Source of the DNA: Desulfopila sp. IMCC35008
Lineage (GTDB): Bacteria; Desulfobacterota; Desulfobulbia; Desulfobulbales; Desulfocapsaceae
Length of the DNA: 64,000 bases
Assembly: GCF_010646885.2 (NCBI RefSeq)
Contig: NZ_CP050700.1
Coordinates: 1,762,501-1,826,500, forward strand
Direction of reading: 5' to 3'
Of the stretch, positions 1 to 9,627 are shown one piece after another (positions within the stretch are counted from its first letter, which is position 1; every line of letters starts with the position of its first letter). The translations under genes and the position numbers were made by a program. A model generated the notes under the pieces. The model made no database searches and was not told the DNA's origin. It saw only the letters and a list, made by a program, of their open reading frames with translations.

Positions 1-549
<549 letters not shown>

Positions 550-633
550 TATCCTAGACCTGTTCAATGAACAGGTTACATATATAGTGCTTAAATATAT
601 ATGAGCTCGTTTACTTGAATTACGAAAACTTGC

Positions 634-699
634 TCAATGTGAATTAAAATTCACGTTGGGCCCGTTTGCTTATTTGGTTGTTATTCAGTTTTCAAGGAT
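634..699 (-). promoter_or_regulatory. rRNA leader with boxA-like element and hairpin
   Basis: On the minus strand the leader contains ATCCTTGAAAACTGAATAAC (complement of 680-699), resembling the boxA antitermination sequence found before 16S genes. It is followed by an inverted repeat CAACGTGAATT/AATTCACATTG (complement of 634-658). Position between the promoters and the 16S 5' end fits an antiterminated rRNA leader. The assignment rests on similarity and position only. Confidence 0.4.
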
Positions 700-758
700 C
701 GTTTACCTGCAGCTCACGAAGAACTGCGGCGCGGCGTAATGTCCGCGACGAGCTGTTT

Positions 759-787
759 ATTCTAATCAATCGCCAGGATTGTGTCAA
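759..787 (-). promoter_or_regulatory. rrn promoter P2
   Basis: On the minus strand: TTGACA (complement of 782-787), a 17-nt spacer, and TAGAAT (complement of 759-764), directed at the 16S gene. This is a near-consensus sigma-70 promoter. The fit of spacing and position makes it a probable strong rRNA promoter. Confidence 0.75.
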
Positions 788-837
788 CAGCTTATTTTGT
801 CCGCCGTGCGTTTTTGACGCTGCCCAGCGGGCCGTGC

Positions 838-866
838 AACATAAAGTATCGATTGAACATTGTCAA
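838..866 (-). promoter_or_regulatory. rrn promoter P1
   Basis: On the minus strand: TTGACA (complement of 861-866), a 17-nt spacer, and TATGTT (complement of 838-843), followed by a GC-rich discriminator (GCACGGCCCG) typical of stringently controlled rRNA promoters. It lies 79 bp upstream of P2, giving the usual tandem arrangement. Confidence 0.7.
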
Positions 867-1158
867 TCGTTTTCTTTATTGTTGTCTTTTAAGTGACCGG
901 GTGAGTAACTCATGGTTATTCAACACTTGGTCACGTCGAAAAGACCGCGGCAAATTACAGGATCGTTGGGGACCTGTCAATAGAATTATACGCCGAGATC
1001 AAAAAAACTATCGCGGTGAGATGAAAAGTATTATTATCGCGTGATATTAACAGTCAAAGCCTTGTGCCTGGAATATAAATGACCAGCCAGCGAATGGAAT
1101 GCCAAACCACGAGGGAACTAATCTCTCACTTATCTATTCTTTTATTATAGTTTATTTC
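867..1158. other. intergenic region between rrn promoters and selA
   Basis: About 290 bp separate the divergent rrn promoters and selA. The open frames at 666-1044 overlap the promoters, lack domain similarity and are rejected as genes. There is no clear promoter or tRNA gene; in particular no selenocysteine tRNA could be recognised. Confidence 0.5.
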
Positions 1159-2556
1159 ATGGAAAAAAAGAAAACACTTTTACGTTCACTCCCTAAAGTA
1201 GACGAGTGCCTCAATCGTATTCTCGCCCAACTCAGCGGGACCGTTCCACAATTTGTGGTGAAAAAATGTATCCAAAAATGCATAGATCAGGAGAGACTTG
1301 CCATACTTGAAAATCCGGAAAGCCGTATATCCCTGAGCAATGACGAATGGGATGAGTTGTTCATCGATACAATAAATGAAAAGTACGACTACAACCTGAA
1401 GTGTGTCTATAACTGCACCGGAGTCGTTATTCATACAAATCTTGGCAGGTCCTTGCTGCCTTCAGATGCTGTTCATCAATTGAGTCGTGCTGGAAGCTCC
1501 TATTCTAACCTGGAATTTGACCTCCGAACGGGAAAAAGAGGTACACGGTACAGTCTGGTTGAAGAAATAATCTGCGACCTTACAGGTGCCGAAGCTGCCT
1601 TGGTTGTTAATAACAATGCAGCAGCAGTTATGCTCGTCCTTGATACCTTTGCCAAGGGTAAAGAAGTTATTGTTTCAAGAGGGCAGCTCGTTGAGATTGG
1701 TGGCTCATTTCGTATCCCCGATGTTATGGCCAAGAGCGGTGCACACCTTGTTGAAGTAGGTGCAACAAACAGGACTCACGTAAAAGATTATAAAGCTGCC
1801 ATTACTGATGAGACGGCCATGTTGTTGAGGGTTCACACCTCAAATTTCAAAATTTTAGGTTTTACATCCGATGTCTCTCCGGAAGAAATGGTTCAACTGG
1901 CAAGGGAAGATAGTCTTATTACCATGGAGGATCTCGGTAGTGGCTCTCTTCTTGATCTTTCCAGGTTTGGCCTAGTCAAGGAACCCACAGTTCAGGAGGT
2001 GGTCAAGGCAGGAATTGACGTGGTTACTTTTAGCGGGGATAAGCTACTGGGTGGCCCACAGGCAGGTATCATAGTTGGCGCGAAGGATATTATAAGTCAA
2101 ATTAAGAAGAACCCCTTGAACAGGGCCCTGCGGATCGATAAGTTTACCCTTGCCTCTCTTGAGGCAGTACTGCGTATATACTATGACATTCCCAAGGCGT
2201 TACAGCAGATTCCTACCTTGAAAATGTTGACTGTTGATATCAGTGAACTCAAAAAAAGAGCGCAAAGAATATCGAGGAGAATTAAACAACATCTCAATGG
2301 TATGTGTGATGTCCAGGTGTTGCCGGTCGACTCGAAAGTTGGAGGCGGAGCGATGCCTGACTGTAATTTACCCAGCTATGGTGTTATCCTCAAGCCGCAT
2401 GAATATTCTCTCCATAGTCTTGAAGATTCGTTTCGACACCTTGAGATACCTATTATTGGCAGGGTTGAGAATGAGCGATATGTACTTGATGTCCGAACAA
2501 TTCAGGATGAGGAGGTCGTCGGTTTGAGTGCTGCTATTATCTCCTTTTTTTCGTAA
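1159..2556 (+). CDS. selA: L-seryl-tRNA(Sec) selenium transferase
   Basis: SelA is a PLP enzyme that converts Ser-tRNA(Sec) to Sec-tRNA(Sec) using selenophosphate, in the cytoplasm. The protein (about 465 aa, normal family length) has the N-terminal LRSLPKVDECL segment, the NCTGVVIHTNLGRS motif, and the SGDKLLGGPQAG segment whose Lys should bind PLP. The frame is open from 1099, but family N-termini match the ATG at 1159 (MEKKKTLLRSLP); neither start has a strong ribosome-binding site. selB, selD and selC are not in the window. Its presence implies that this organism makes selenoproteins, as many anaerobic deltaproteobacteria do, so in-frame UGA codons could be read as Sec elsewhere in the genome. 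Confidence 0.95.
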   Translation: MEKKKTLLRSLPKVDECLNRILAQLSGTVPQFVVKKCIQKCIDQERLAILENPESRISLSNDEWDELFIDTINEKYDYNLKCVYNCTGVVIHTNLGRSLLPSDAVHQLSRAGSSYSNLEFDLRTGKRGTRYSLVEEIICDLTGAEAALVVNNNAAAVMLVLDTFAKGKEVIVSRGQLVEIGGSFRIPDVMAKSGAHLVEVGATNRTHVKDYKAAITDETAMLLRVHTSNFKILGFTSDVSPEEMVQLAREDSLITMEDLGSGSLLDLSRFGLVKEPTVQEVVKAGIDVVTFSGDKLLGGPQAGIIVGAKDIISQIKKNPLNRALRIDKFTLASLEAVLRIYYDIPKALQQIPTLKMLTVDISELKKRAQRISRRIKQHLNGMCDVQVLPVDSKVGGGAMPDCNLPSYGVILKPHEYSLHSLEDSFRHLEIPIIGRVENERYVLDVRTIQDEEVVGLSAAIISFFS

Positions 2557-2574
2557 GCATTATTGAGTCGATTT

Positions 2575-4731
2575 ATGAGTGAAATTTTCCCGTTTAAGAC
2601 ACACATTGAAAAACTTGAGAAGAAGGATTTTCTGAGATTTAGCGGATCGTATTCTCACATTGTTTCTGATGCCATTCCCGCTGTCGCCTCAGTTGTTTTT
2701 GTTGAAGATAGCACACCGTTTACAAAAATATTTAAAAATGCCAACTTTATTAAAAAGGTGACTGGTGTTTTCGACAATATGAAAAACGGGGGGAAACTGG
2801 CAACTGTTGTCGGTGATACGATTCTGCTGGGGTTTCAACTTGGGCACAATGCATTTATCGCTGCGGTTATTCCAAAGGTGGATTCCGTATTGCTAGAGAG
2901 GGTTGCCGACGATTGGCTTTTCGATGTACGTGAGTCTATTGAACTTGAGTTTCTTGAGGTCAAGAAACAGTTTCAGGATCCTGAAACAGGATTGCTGAAC
3001 AGTCTCCATCTATTTAGAGCATTGGAAGATGGTGGGGATGCTGATATCGGCCTGCTGCTGGTAGAACTCGTCTTGCCCAGGCGGATGAAAGGGGATGCTT
3101 TTCGCAATGTACAGCAGGCCGCTGCAGCCTTGTCCGTCTATTCCGACAGTCGAATTTTACTGCATCATCTCGGTCAGTCAGTGTTTGCAATGTTGGTTAA
3201 GGGAAATGCTGGCTTTGTTTTTGAACATTTGAGCTCAGGTTTAGTGCAACACCTGAAAAAAGAGGGATTTTCTAAGGTCCACATCGGAACTATTCGGAGT
3301 CAGGAGATGTTACCCGACCTGGGTGACGATACTGCCAGCTGTGGCAGCATGCTGGATAATGCCTGGACTGCACTCAAGGCGGCGGCGCGCAGGGGGCCGT
3401 TTAGTTTTTGTGACTATACCAGGTTGATGTTTAGTGATATTCATCCTCTACGGCCTGCGTCAAATACGGTCTTACGGAAGCTGCAGCGGATCAGTAAGAG
3501 GGATAGACGTTTTTGCCTTATAAAGTTGAGCCCGCTTCCACGCGATATAGATGTGACGGATGTGCTCACCATGGTCGGTGGAGATGGTGTGTATTGTATT
3601 ATCGATGATGATACGTCGGTATTTCTCTATCTTTCCGGTTATGGGCCTGATGAGGCGATGGATTATGCCGAGGAGCTACTCAACCGTATTCGGGTAGTGG
3701 AAGGAGTTGAGGGGGTATATGGTGGAATAACATCCTATCCGTACAGTGATTTTAACAGGTCTGAAACGCTAAGAAATGTTCAGAAAGCACTTCTGCATGC
3801 CGCATTTTTTGGTCCCGGGCATATGGTCCTGTTTGAGGCCTTGAGCCTGAATGTAAGTGGGGACGTCTATTTTAGTGATGGTGATCTTCCCAAAGCCGTT
3901 GCTGAGTATAAAAGAGGGCTGGTGTGCGATTGTAATGATATCAATCTGCTGAACAGTCTTGGTGTAGCATATGCGTTACTTAACAGAAATGTACTTGCCA
4001 GGCAGACATTTGAACGTGTACTGGAGATTGACGAGAGGGATTATATGGCTCTTTACAATCTTGGTCTTGGTGCCCAGCAGCATGGCAACAGCGAAGAGGC
4101 AATTCGCTATTTTGAGTCTGCCGGGCAATACTGCGATGAGAGTGAAGAAAGCCTCCACGTGCAAAAGGATCTCACTCTTCAACTGGGACTACTGTATTGC
4201 AGTGTCGGCAGGTATCAGGACTCTCTTATCGCCCTCAGGCAATGGCAGCAGCAGGTTCCTGTTGTCCAGCACAGCAAAGTGTTCAGGTATCTCGGTGAAG
4301 CCTATCTCGGCACTGGAGAAGGGAAGGAAGCGATGGTCTGGCTGCAGCGGGCGTTGCAGCATAATGAGTTTGATGCAGAGGCTATGGGATTACTCGGTAC
4401 CGCAATCAGTGATCAGGGCGAGGGTGATGACATTGCGCTTTCCCTGGCGAAAAAGAGTGTAGAACTCTCTCCCGATAATCCTGTGCTCAGGTTCAGGCTG
4501 GCAGAGGTACAGCTGAAAAGTGGGATGTACCGTGAGGTCTTGCGTACGTTGAATCACTGTAATGGAAAAATGATTGAGAAAGGAAGTGTGCACCTGCTTA
4601 AGGTTCAGACGTATATCGGGCTTGGGCAAACAGTAAAAGCTAAAAAATGGGCCCAGGAGGTTCTGTTTAAATATCCGCTATCCAGCAGTTATTATAAAGA
4701 AGCTGAAGAGCTTTACAGAACCCTGCAGTAA
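2575..4731 (+). CDS. TPR protein with a degenerate GGDEF-like middle region
   Basis: A protein of about 718 aa starting at the ATG at 2575 (MSEIFPFKTHIEKLE), 18 nt after selA; an in-frame TTG at 2563 is a less likely start. No signal peptide. Roughly residues 120-260 and 310-415 look like weak nucleotide-cyclase-type alpha/beta folds (for example FCLIKLSPLPRDID and LLNRIRVVEGVEGVYGGI) without a GGDEF signature. From about residue 430 to the end there are tandem tetratricopeptide repeats (NLLNSLGVAYALLNRNVLARQTF, MALYNLGLGAQQHGN). TPRs mediate protein-protein contacts. The spacing suggests co-transcription with selA, but no functional link is known to me. Function unknown; the TPR call is firm, the cyclase-like call is tentative. 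Confidence 0.75.
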   Translation: MSEIFPFKTHIEKLEKKDFLRFSGSYSHIVSDAIPAVASVVFVEDSTPFTKIFKNANFIKKVTGVFDNMKNGGKLATVVGDTILLGFQLGHNAFIAAVIPKVDSVLLERVADDWLFDVRESIELEFLEVKKQFQDPETGLLNSLHLFRALEDGGDADIGLLLVELVLPRRMKGDAFRNVQQAAAALSVYSDSRILLHHLGQSVFAMLVKGNAGFVFEHLSSGLVQHLKKEGFSKVHIGTIRSQEMLPDLGDDTASCGSMLDNAWTALKAAARRGPFSFCDYTRLMFSDIHPLRPASNTVLRKLQRISKRDRRFCLIKLSPLPRDIDVTDVLTMVGGDGVYCIIDDDTSVFLYLSGYGPDEAMDYAEELLNRIRVVEGVEGVYGGITSYPYSDFNRSETLRNVQKALLHAAFFGPGHMVLFEALSLNVSGDVYFSDGDLPKAVAEYKRGLVCDCNDINLLNSLGVAYALLNRNVLARQTFERVLEIDERDYMALYNLGLGAQQHGNSEEAIRYFESAGQYCDESEESLHVQKDLTLQLGLLYCSVGRYQDSLIALRQWQQQVPVVQHSKVFRYLGEAYLGTGEGKEAMVWLQRALQHNEFDAEAMGLLGTAISDQGEGDDIALSLAKKSVELSPDNPVLRFRLAEVQLKSGMYREVLRTLNHCNGKMIEKGSVHLLKVQTYIGLGQTVKAKKWAQEVLFKYPLSSSYYKEAEELYRTLQ

Positions 4732-4763
4732 GGGATCATGCAATCTTTAACAGTTGGTGAGAA

Positions 4764-5447
4764 ATGACATTTACCGAGAGGCGACGGATCAGAAGGGAGC
4801 CTAAATATGTCCTTGATAATACTGTAGTCGGTGATAGCTGGCGAATGTTTAGAATCATGTCGGAGTTTGTCGATGGTTTTGACGCCATGTCTGCGGTTGA
4901 TGTCCCTGCTGTTACCATCTATGGCTCAGCCCGCACCCCGGAAGATGATAAATATTACAAACTGACAGTGTCTATAGCTCGGGAACTTGCTGAATCAGGA
5001 TACGGGGTGATTACCGGCGGTGGGCCCGGCATTATGGAGGCTGCTAATAAAGGCGCCATGGAGGCAGGTGGAGTTTCCATCGGTCTTAATATCAGTCTGC
5101 CCCACGAGCAAAAACCCAATCCATATACGAATTTCCCTTTAGATTTCAAATATTTCTTTGTGCGCAAGGTCATGTTTATGAAGTATTCCATGGGATTTAT
5201 TTGTATGCCGGGAGGGTTCGGTTCGCTGGATGAGTTGTTTGAAAGTCTTACCCTGATTCAGACACAGAGGATAAAGCCTTTTCCCATTGTCCTTGTAGGG
5301 AGTGAATTTTGGTCTGGACTTGTCGATTGGATTGAAGATAAACTTCTCGGGTATGGTAACATAAGTAGTGAAGATACGTCACTGTTTCAAATACTTGACG
5401 ATAGCAGCGAAGTGGTGAATTATATTAGGAAAGCTGTTATAGTGTAA
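4764..5447 (+). CDS. LOG family (TIGR00730) Rossmann-fold protein
   Basis: A 227-aa protein with the family signatures GGGPGIMEAANKGA (about residues 92-105) and PGGFGSLDELFE (about 151-162). The second is the PGGxGTxxE-type motif of cytokinin phosphoribohydrolase (LOG) and the formerly misnamed lysine decarboxylases. Proven members hydrolyse nucleoside 5'-monophosphates to base and ribose 5-phosphate. Ser replaces Thr in the PGGxGT motif, a conservative change. It lies 32 bp after the TPR gene. The substrate cannot be told from sequence. Confidence 0.88.
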   Translation: MTFTERRRIRREPKYVLDNTVVGDSWRMFRIMSEFVDGFDAMSAVDVPAVTIYGSARTPEDDKYYKLTVSIARELAESGYGVITGGGPGIMEAANKGAMEAGGVSIGLNISLPHEQKPNPYTNFPLDFKYFFVRKVMFMKYSMGFICMPGGFGSLDELFESLTLIQTQRIKPFPIVLVGSEFWSGLVDWIEDKLLGYGNISSEDTSLFQILDDSSEVVNYIRKAVIV

Positions 5448-5539
5448 ATTTATGCAGAAGTGCGGTGTCAACAGTTCCTGGAGAGTCTGGTTTTGAGAGC
5501 CGGAAACAGGGCAGTTCGTGTAATAAATGAGGGAGGGTT

Positions 5540-6622
5540 ATGGCTCAGATTGATGCGTTTTTTAAGTTGATGAATGATGAAGGTGCTTCCGATCTTCATA
5601 TGGTGGCAGGCCAGCAGCCCCTCCTGCGCATACGCGGCGACATGGAGCGTGTCAAATTCAAGGAGATGGAAAACGACGAGTTACGCTCAATGTTATATGA
5701 AATCTGTCCTGAAGAAAAGATCAAGGACTTCGAGGAAACGGGCGATATCGATTTTGGTTATGAAATTCCAGGTCTTGCCCGTTATCGTTGCAATTACTTT
5801 CAGCAGAAATATGGAGTCGGCGCAGTTTTTCGTGAGATCCCAAGTGAGATCATGACCTGTGAACAGTTGGGTTTGCCCAAGGTTGTTCCCAGGTTGGCTC
5901 AGCTTCCTAAAGGCTTGGTGCTGGTCACCGGCCCGACGGGGTCCGGTAAGTCCACAACTTTGGCAGCCGTAGTAGACGAAGCTAATAAAACCAGAAAGGA
6001 TCATATTCTTACTGTAGAAGATCCTATCGAATTCGTTCACCGCAGCCAAAAATCGATCGTTAATCATCGCGAGGTTCATACCCATACCAAGAGCTTTTCG
6101 GCTGCGTTGAGAGGGGCGCTGCGTGAGGATCCGGACATTATCATGGTTGGTGAGATGCGTGATCTTGAAACCATCTCTCTTGCCATGGAGGCGGCCATGA
6201 CCGGTCACCTCGTATTCGGTACCCTGCATACCATCAACGCCATGAAAACAGTTGATCGTATAATTGAAATATTTCCGGCCAATCAGCAGGGTCAGGTACG
6301 CTCGACCTTGGCGGATGCCTTACGTGCGGTCGTTTCACAGACTCTGTTTAAGCGTGTTGATATTAAGGGCAGGGTTGCGGCCCTTGAAATCCTGATTGCC
6401 ACCCCAGCTGTTCGAAACCTTATTCGTGATGCCAAGACCTACCAGCTGTTGTCAACGATGCAGACGGGTAAAAAATTTGGTATGCAGACCCTGGACGATG
6501 CGATTCTTGAATATCTCGACAAGAAGATGATCAGTCCGGATGATGCTTACTCGAACTGTGTAGAGAAGGCCAAATTTGCCAAATACCTGCGAAAGCCGCC
6601 TTCAGATTTCACAGAGGTATAA
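5540..6622 (+). CDS. pilT: Type IV pilus retraction ATPase PilT
   Basis: A 360-aa hexameric secretion-type ATPase that powers pilus retraction (twitching, DNA uptake) at the inner membrane base. It has Walker A GPTGSGKST (about residues 131-139), the Asp-box EDPIEFVH, Walker B LREDPDIIMVGEMRD, the His-box FGTLHT, and the N-terminal DLHMVAGQQP. Length matches PilT. The start has GAGGGAGG nearby (RBS). It ends convergently 12 bp from the comEC 3' fragment, so a pilus motor and the DNA-uptake channel gene are neighbours, which suggests natural transformation or its remnant. Confidence 0.96.
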   Translation: MAQIDAFFKLMNDEGASDLHMVAGQQPLLRIRGDMERVKFKEMENDELRSMLYEICPEEKIKDFEETGDIDFGYEIPGLARYRCNYFQQKYGVGAVFREIPSEIMTCEQLGLPKVVPRLAQLPKGLVLVTGPTGSGKSTTLAAVVDEANKTRKDHILTVEDPIEFVHRSQKSIVNHREVHTHTKSFSAALRGALREDPDIIMVGEMRDLETISLAMEAAMTGHLVFGTLHTINAMKTVDRIIEIFPANQQGQVRSTLADALRAVVSQTLFKRVDIKGRVAALEILIATPAVRNLIRDAKTYQLLSTMQTGKKFGMQTLDDAILEYLDKKMISPDDAYSNCVEKAKFAKYLRKPPSDFTEV

Positions 6623-6634
6623 TCCCTGCCTTTA

Positions 6635-8368
6635 TCAATCGAACTCCTGCTCCGCTATCCTGTCCTGAGGAGGACGGAGCAGAGGGTTTGCCTGCATATC
6701 CCCAAACCTGTATAATTTTTTCTTTTTATTATCCACCTCGACCCATATGGCGCCGTCTGTATGGGTTGCATAGAGAGCAACATCGTTTTGTTGACAGTAG
6801 CTAAGCAGTTTCTCTGAAGGATAGATGTTTTTTCTCGATTTACCTGCGGATACTATAATAGTTGATGGATTCACTGTGTTTATGAATTTCCTGCTGCTTG
6901 AGGTGGCAGAACCGTGATGGGGAGCAAGGATAATATCGCTTTGTAACGGTGTGTCGTGCTCCACAATCTGTTGTTCCACCTCCTTTTCAATGTCGCCAGG
7001 AAAAAGAATGGTAAGGGCATTTAATTGCACCTGCAGGACCAGGCCACTGTTACTGTTTTCACAGTTGTATGGTGGGCGACGGCTGTTCACAAGGCATGTT
7101 ACAGTTGTGTCTCCGTACTCGATTTGTTCGCCTTGCTGTACCAGGTGTACGGGAATTTTACGCTTGCTGCAAAGCTTTAATAATTGGCGATAGCCCGGTT
7201 CTGTTTCAGAGAGAGTGCTCGTCCAGACAAATTCTGGTGAAAAGTGACAGATAAGAAAAGGCAGACCGTTGTAATGATCAGCGTCGGGGTGAGTGATAAT
7301 AATGCCATGTAGTTTTGTAACTCCCATCTTCCATAAGTAAGGTGCTATTATCCTCTCGCCAACCGATGGTGAGAGAGAGGATGAGCCTCCTCCGTCAATC
7401 AGGAGTGCTTTTCCGTCCCGTGTTCTGATTATAGTAGCACTGCCCTGGCCAACATCAAGAAAAGTTATTGTAGGCAGTGGTTGTACCCTTGTTAGGCGAA
7501 GTAAATCGGGGACAAGCAGCACGGCCAGTGAGATTGTAAACAGAAGGAGAGCTGCTGCCCTGCCAGCACACCCTAAAAGTATGAGTATGGGTGTAAAAAG
7601 GAGCAGGGTGTAATAACAGAGAATATTGAGGCAGGAAGGTTGTGGCAACCACACTTCAGTATACGGGAGTGCGCTTATCCATGCTGTAATGCTATTCGCG
7701 ATAGTAATGAATGAGCCCCCGATTTGAAGTAGAAATACGCTTAGTTGTGGTAACATCTCCATAAAAATCAGGGAGAGGAAGCCGAGGGGGAGTGCAAAAA
7801 AACAAATGAGTGGTTCAACAAGCAGGTTGGTTATGGGGCCTGCAATGGGAAACCTGTTGAAATGGTATAAAATTAATGGAGCTGTCCCAGCCACTGCAGC
7901 TGATGAAACGAGAATTCCGGTTATAATCCACGCAACTATGCCACGATATGTTATTTGAAAAAGACTCCCTTCTTTTGGATTGGAAGAGTTGTGTATGTCT
8001 CTGATAAGCGGAGCGAAGATAGCAATTGAAGCAACCGCTGTGAAGGAAAGCTGGAAGGAGGCGGTGAATAGCTTTTGTGGTGAAACGACCAAGAGAGTGA
8101 CGGCAGCCAGGGAGAGCAGATTTGGTGTGGATTTAACCCTGTCGGTACAAAAGGCAAATCCTACAACGAGGGCCATTATGCAGGCCCTGACAGCCGGACT
8201 GCCCAGTCCGGCGAGAAAACTGTAACATAGTAGCGGAGGCAGGCTGAGCAGTATAGCTAGTTTCCTGACGGGAAATATCAGAATTAGATATTCTGATCGT
8301 CTGAGTAACCAATAGAGAAAGAGGTAGAGAAAGAGTCCTATGAGTGTAAGGTGCATTCCGGATATAGC
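6635..8368 (-). pseudogene. comEC: comEC 3' half, split by the integrative element
   Basis: This is the C-terminal two thirds (about 576 aa) of ComEC/Rec2, the inner-membrane channel that imports single-stranded DNA in competent cells. It begins mid-motif (ISGMHLTLIGL) and contains the multi-helix competence domain, then a metallo-beta-lactamase-like domain (FLDVGQGSATIIRT, IITHPDADHYNG, ILAPHHGSA). The ATG at 8356 is an internal Met, not a native start; an in-frame TAA lies just upstream in element DNA. The missing N-terminal part is at 29989-30798. The sequence is otherwise undamaged, so excision of the element should restore an 840-850 aa protein. The fragment may still be translated, but without the N-terminal domain a working channel is unlikely. 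Confidence 0.95.
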
Positions 8369-8392
8369 TATGTAATGTTATTTTGACACACA
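8345..8392. other. attL-type junction (comEC 3' half / element)
   Basis: Host sequence up to ATATAGC (8362-8368) is followed by the element arm 8369-8392, ending in TGACACACA. This arm is an inverted copy of the arm at 29972-29995 (19 of 24 positions match). The dinucleotide GC at 8367-8368 is the centre of dyad symmetry of the reconstructed attP. Confidence 0.85.
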
Positions 8393-8617
8393 CTTAACAT
8401 CCTGATAAGCCACAAAAAAGCACGAATGCAGATCGAAACAACAAACGTGCCAATATATGTGAGAGAGCGAACTCGCCCTGAAGTGTTTGAAATACTTAGA
8501 AATGCTCTGAGTGCTTCTCTGTTGAACATTCGCAATTTGTATATCAATACATTCAGAATAATTTCAGTGCTCAAAAACGAGCACTGAGCATGATTCCTTC
8601 AATGAATTCCTGATGTC
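8393..8617. other. non-coding left end of the element with a hairpin
   Basis: This stretch has no convincing gene; a 68-codon frame at 8368-8574 runs into the att arm and has no recognisable features. A perfect 8-bp hairpin CAGTGCTC-AAAAAC-GAGCACTG lies at 8565-8586, 32 bp beyond the last gene of the element on the minus strand. It may act as a terminator but lacks a U-tract. Confidence 0.5.
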
Positions 8618-8902
8618 TTATGAGAAATTCAATCTTATTTCTGTCTTCAATTCAGTAACCAGATCCTTAACCTTCTGTTCATCTGATTTTCTAAAAGAAA
8701 TTACTCCTGTTTCTTTGAAGAATTCCCATTGCTGTTCAACGTACCCAGAATTTATTTTTTCTCCTCTGTCTTCAACACGAAGAGCCATGATTTTGAAGAA
8801 GTAAGAATATACCAGCGCCCACAAGTCAGAATCGTTGATGTCCTTGATCAAGCTCAAGTCTATTTGTTGCCCGATCATCTGTGATGTTGTTCTGTCTTTC
8901 AT
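8618..8902 (-). CDS. Hypothetical protein, 94 aa
   Basis: A small soluble protein, mostly helical, with no family I recognise (starts MKDRTTSQMIGQQIDLSLIK). Its ATG overlaps the stop of the upstream gene by one base (TAATG), and GGAG lies 8 nt before it, so it is translationally coupled to the 200-aa gene and is probably real. It is the last gene at this end of the element. The pairing suggests that the two proteins act together, possibly as a complex or a toxin-antitoxin-like pair, but nothing in the sequence proves that. Confidence 0.65.
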   Translation of the reverse strand: MKDRTTSQMIGQQIDLSLIKDINDSDLWALVYSYFFKIMALRVEDRGEKINSGYVEQQWEFFKETGVISFRKSDEQKVKDLVTELKTEIRLNFS

Positions 8903-9504
8903 TACTCAACTCCTGACATCGTATGCTTAGAACTTCTCATATACTCAACATACGCAGCCATTTGAGCGTTGTTGTGATCAGCAAATTCAGCTTTTCTACG
9001 TCTAATGTCTTGATGATCTTGTGAGTTAAGGCCATTTCCTGAAGAGATGTCTTTGTAAATCTCCATTAGCTGATCGTAAACGATGCCCCGTTCATTGTAT
9101 GAATTGACCTCAAGCGATTTCTCGTAAGTTTCAGAGAGATAGCCTTTATCAATTCCGATTGTCCTCCATCTCTTGAACTCAGAGTAATGTTCACTATCAA
9201 GAACCTCATTCACAAGCTCTTTCCCTTCTATGATTTCAGATTCACTAAGATTGCGAATATCAGCCTTTTCACCAGAATTTAGAGCTTCAGCTATTGTCAA
9301 AGCCGCCGAAGCAAGCGATTCACTTTGTTTGTCTGTTATGTTATTCCTCTTCCATGCTGTAATCTCTTCAACCATCTCCATACATTGAAGAATTTGTGTA
9401 GCAGCTAAGTAGAACTCGATTCTTTCTTTTTCTGTCAATGCCATAAACTCTTCTTTTGATAGAGTAAACCGTCCTGTTTCTATGAAATTCGTTTTGTTAT
9501 CCAT
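8902..9504 (-). CDS. Hypothetical protein, 200 aa
   Basis: A charged, Glu/Lys-rich, probably all-helical soluble protein (starts MDNKTNFIETGRFTLSKEEF). No signal peptide, membrane segment or known motif is seen, and I do not recognise the family. It overlaps the downstream 94-aa gene at a TAATG junction, indicating one transcript. Upstream (9577-9611) a terminator separates it from the 197-aa gene, so the pair should have its own promoter in 9505-9570. Confidence 0.65.
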   Translation of the reverse strand: MDNKTNFIETGRFTLSKEEFMALTEKERIEFYLAATQILQCMEMVEEITAWKRNNITDKQSESLASAALTIAEALNSGEKADIRNLSESEIIEGKELVNEVLDSEHYSEFKRWRTIGIDKGYLSETYEKSLEVNSYNERGIVYDQLMEIYKDISSGNGLNSQDHQDIRRRKAEFADHNNAQMAAYVEYMRSSKHTMSGVE

Positions 9505-9576
9505 TGATTAGCTTCCTTTATTGCTTTTAAAAGATGCATAAATAAGTATGTATCTTGAAAATTAATTTATTACATC

Positions 9577-9611
9577 AAAAGCAGAAAAGACTGATTGTCC
9601 GATCTGCTTTT
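9577..9611. terminator. Rho-independent terminator
   Basis: A perfect 9-bp stem AAAAGCAGA/TCTGCTTTT with a 17-nt loop; T-rich flank on the plus strand and a short T-run on the minus strand. It lies 17 bp beyond the stop of the minus-strand 197-aa gene and upstream of the 200-aa gene. Confidence 0.65.
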
Positions 9612-9627
9612 TTTGTGCCAAGATGAA

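Noticed and set aside
6635-8356. Treating the comEC 3' part as a stand-alone gene starting at the ATG at 8356
   Set aside because: That Met is the conserved internal Met of ISGMH; the 5' half lies intact at 29989-30798.
8367-8368. Integration at a tRNA gene
   Set aside because: Neither junction contains tRNA-like sequence; both lie in comEC codons.
8368-8574. 68-codon minus-strand frame at the left element end
   Set aside because: It runs through the att arm, has no recognisable feature, and its 3' end is inside the recombination site.
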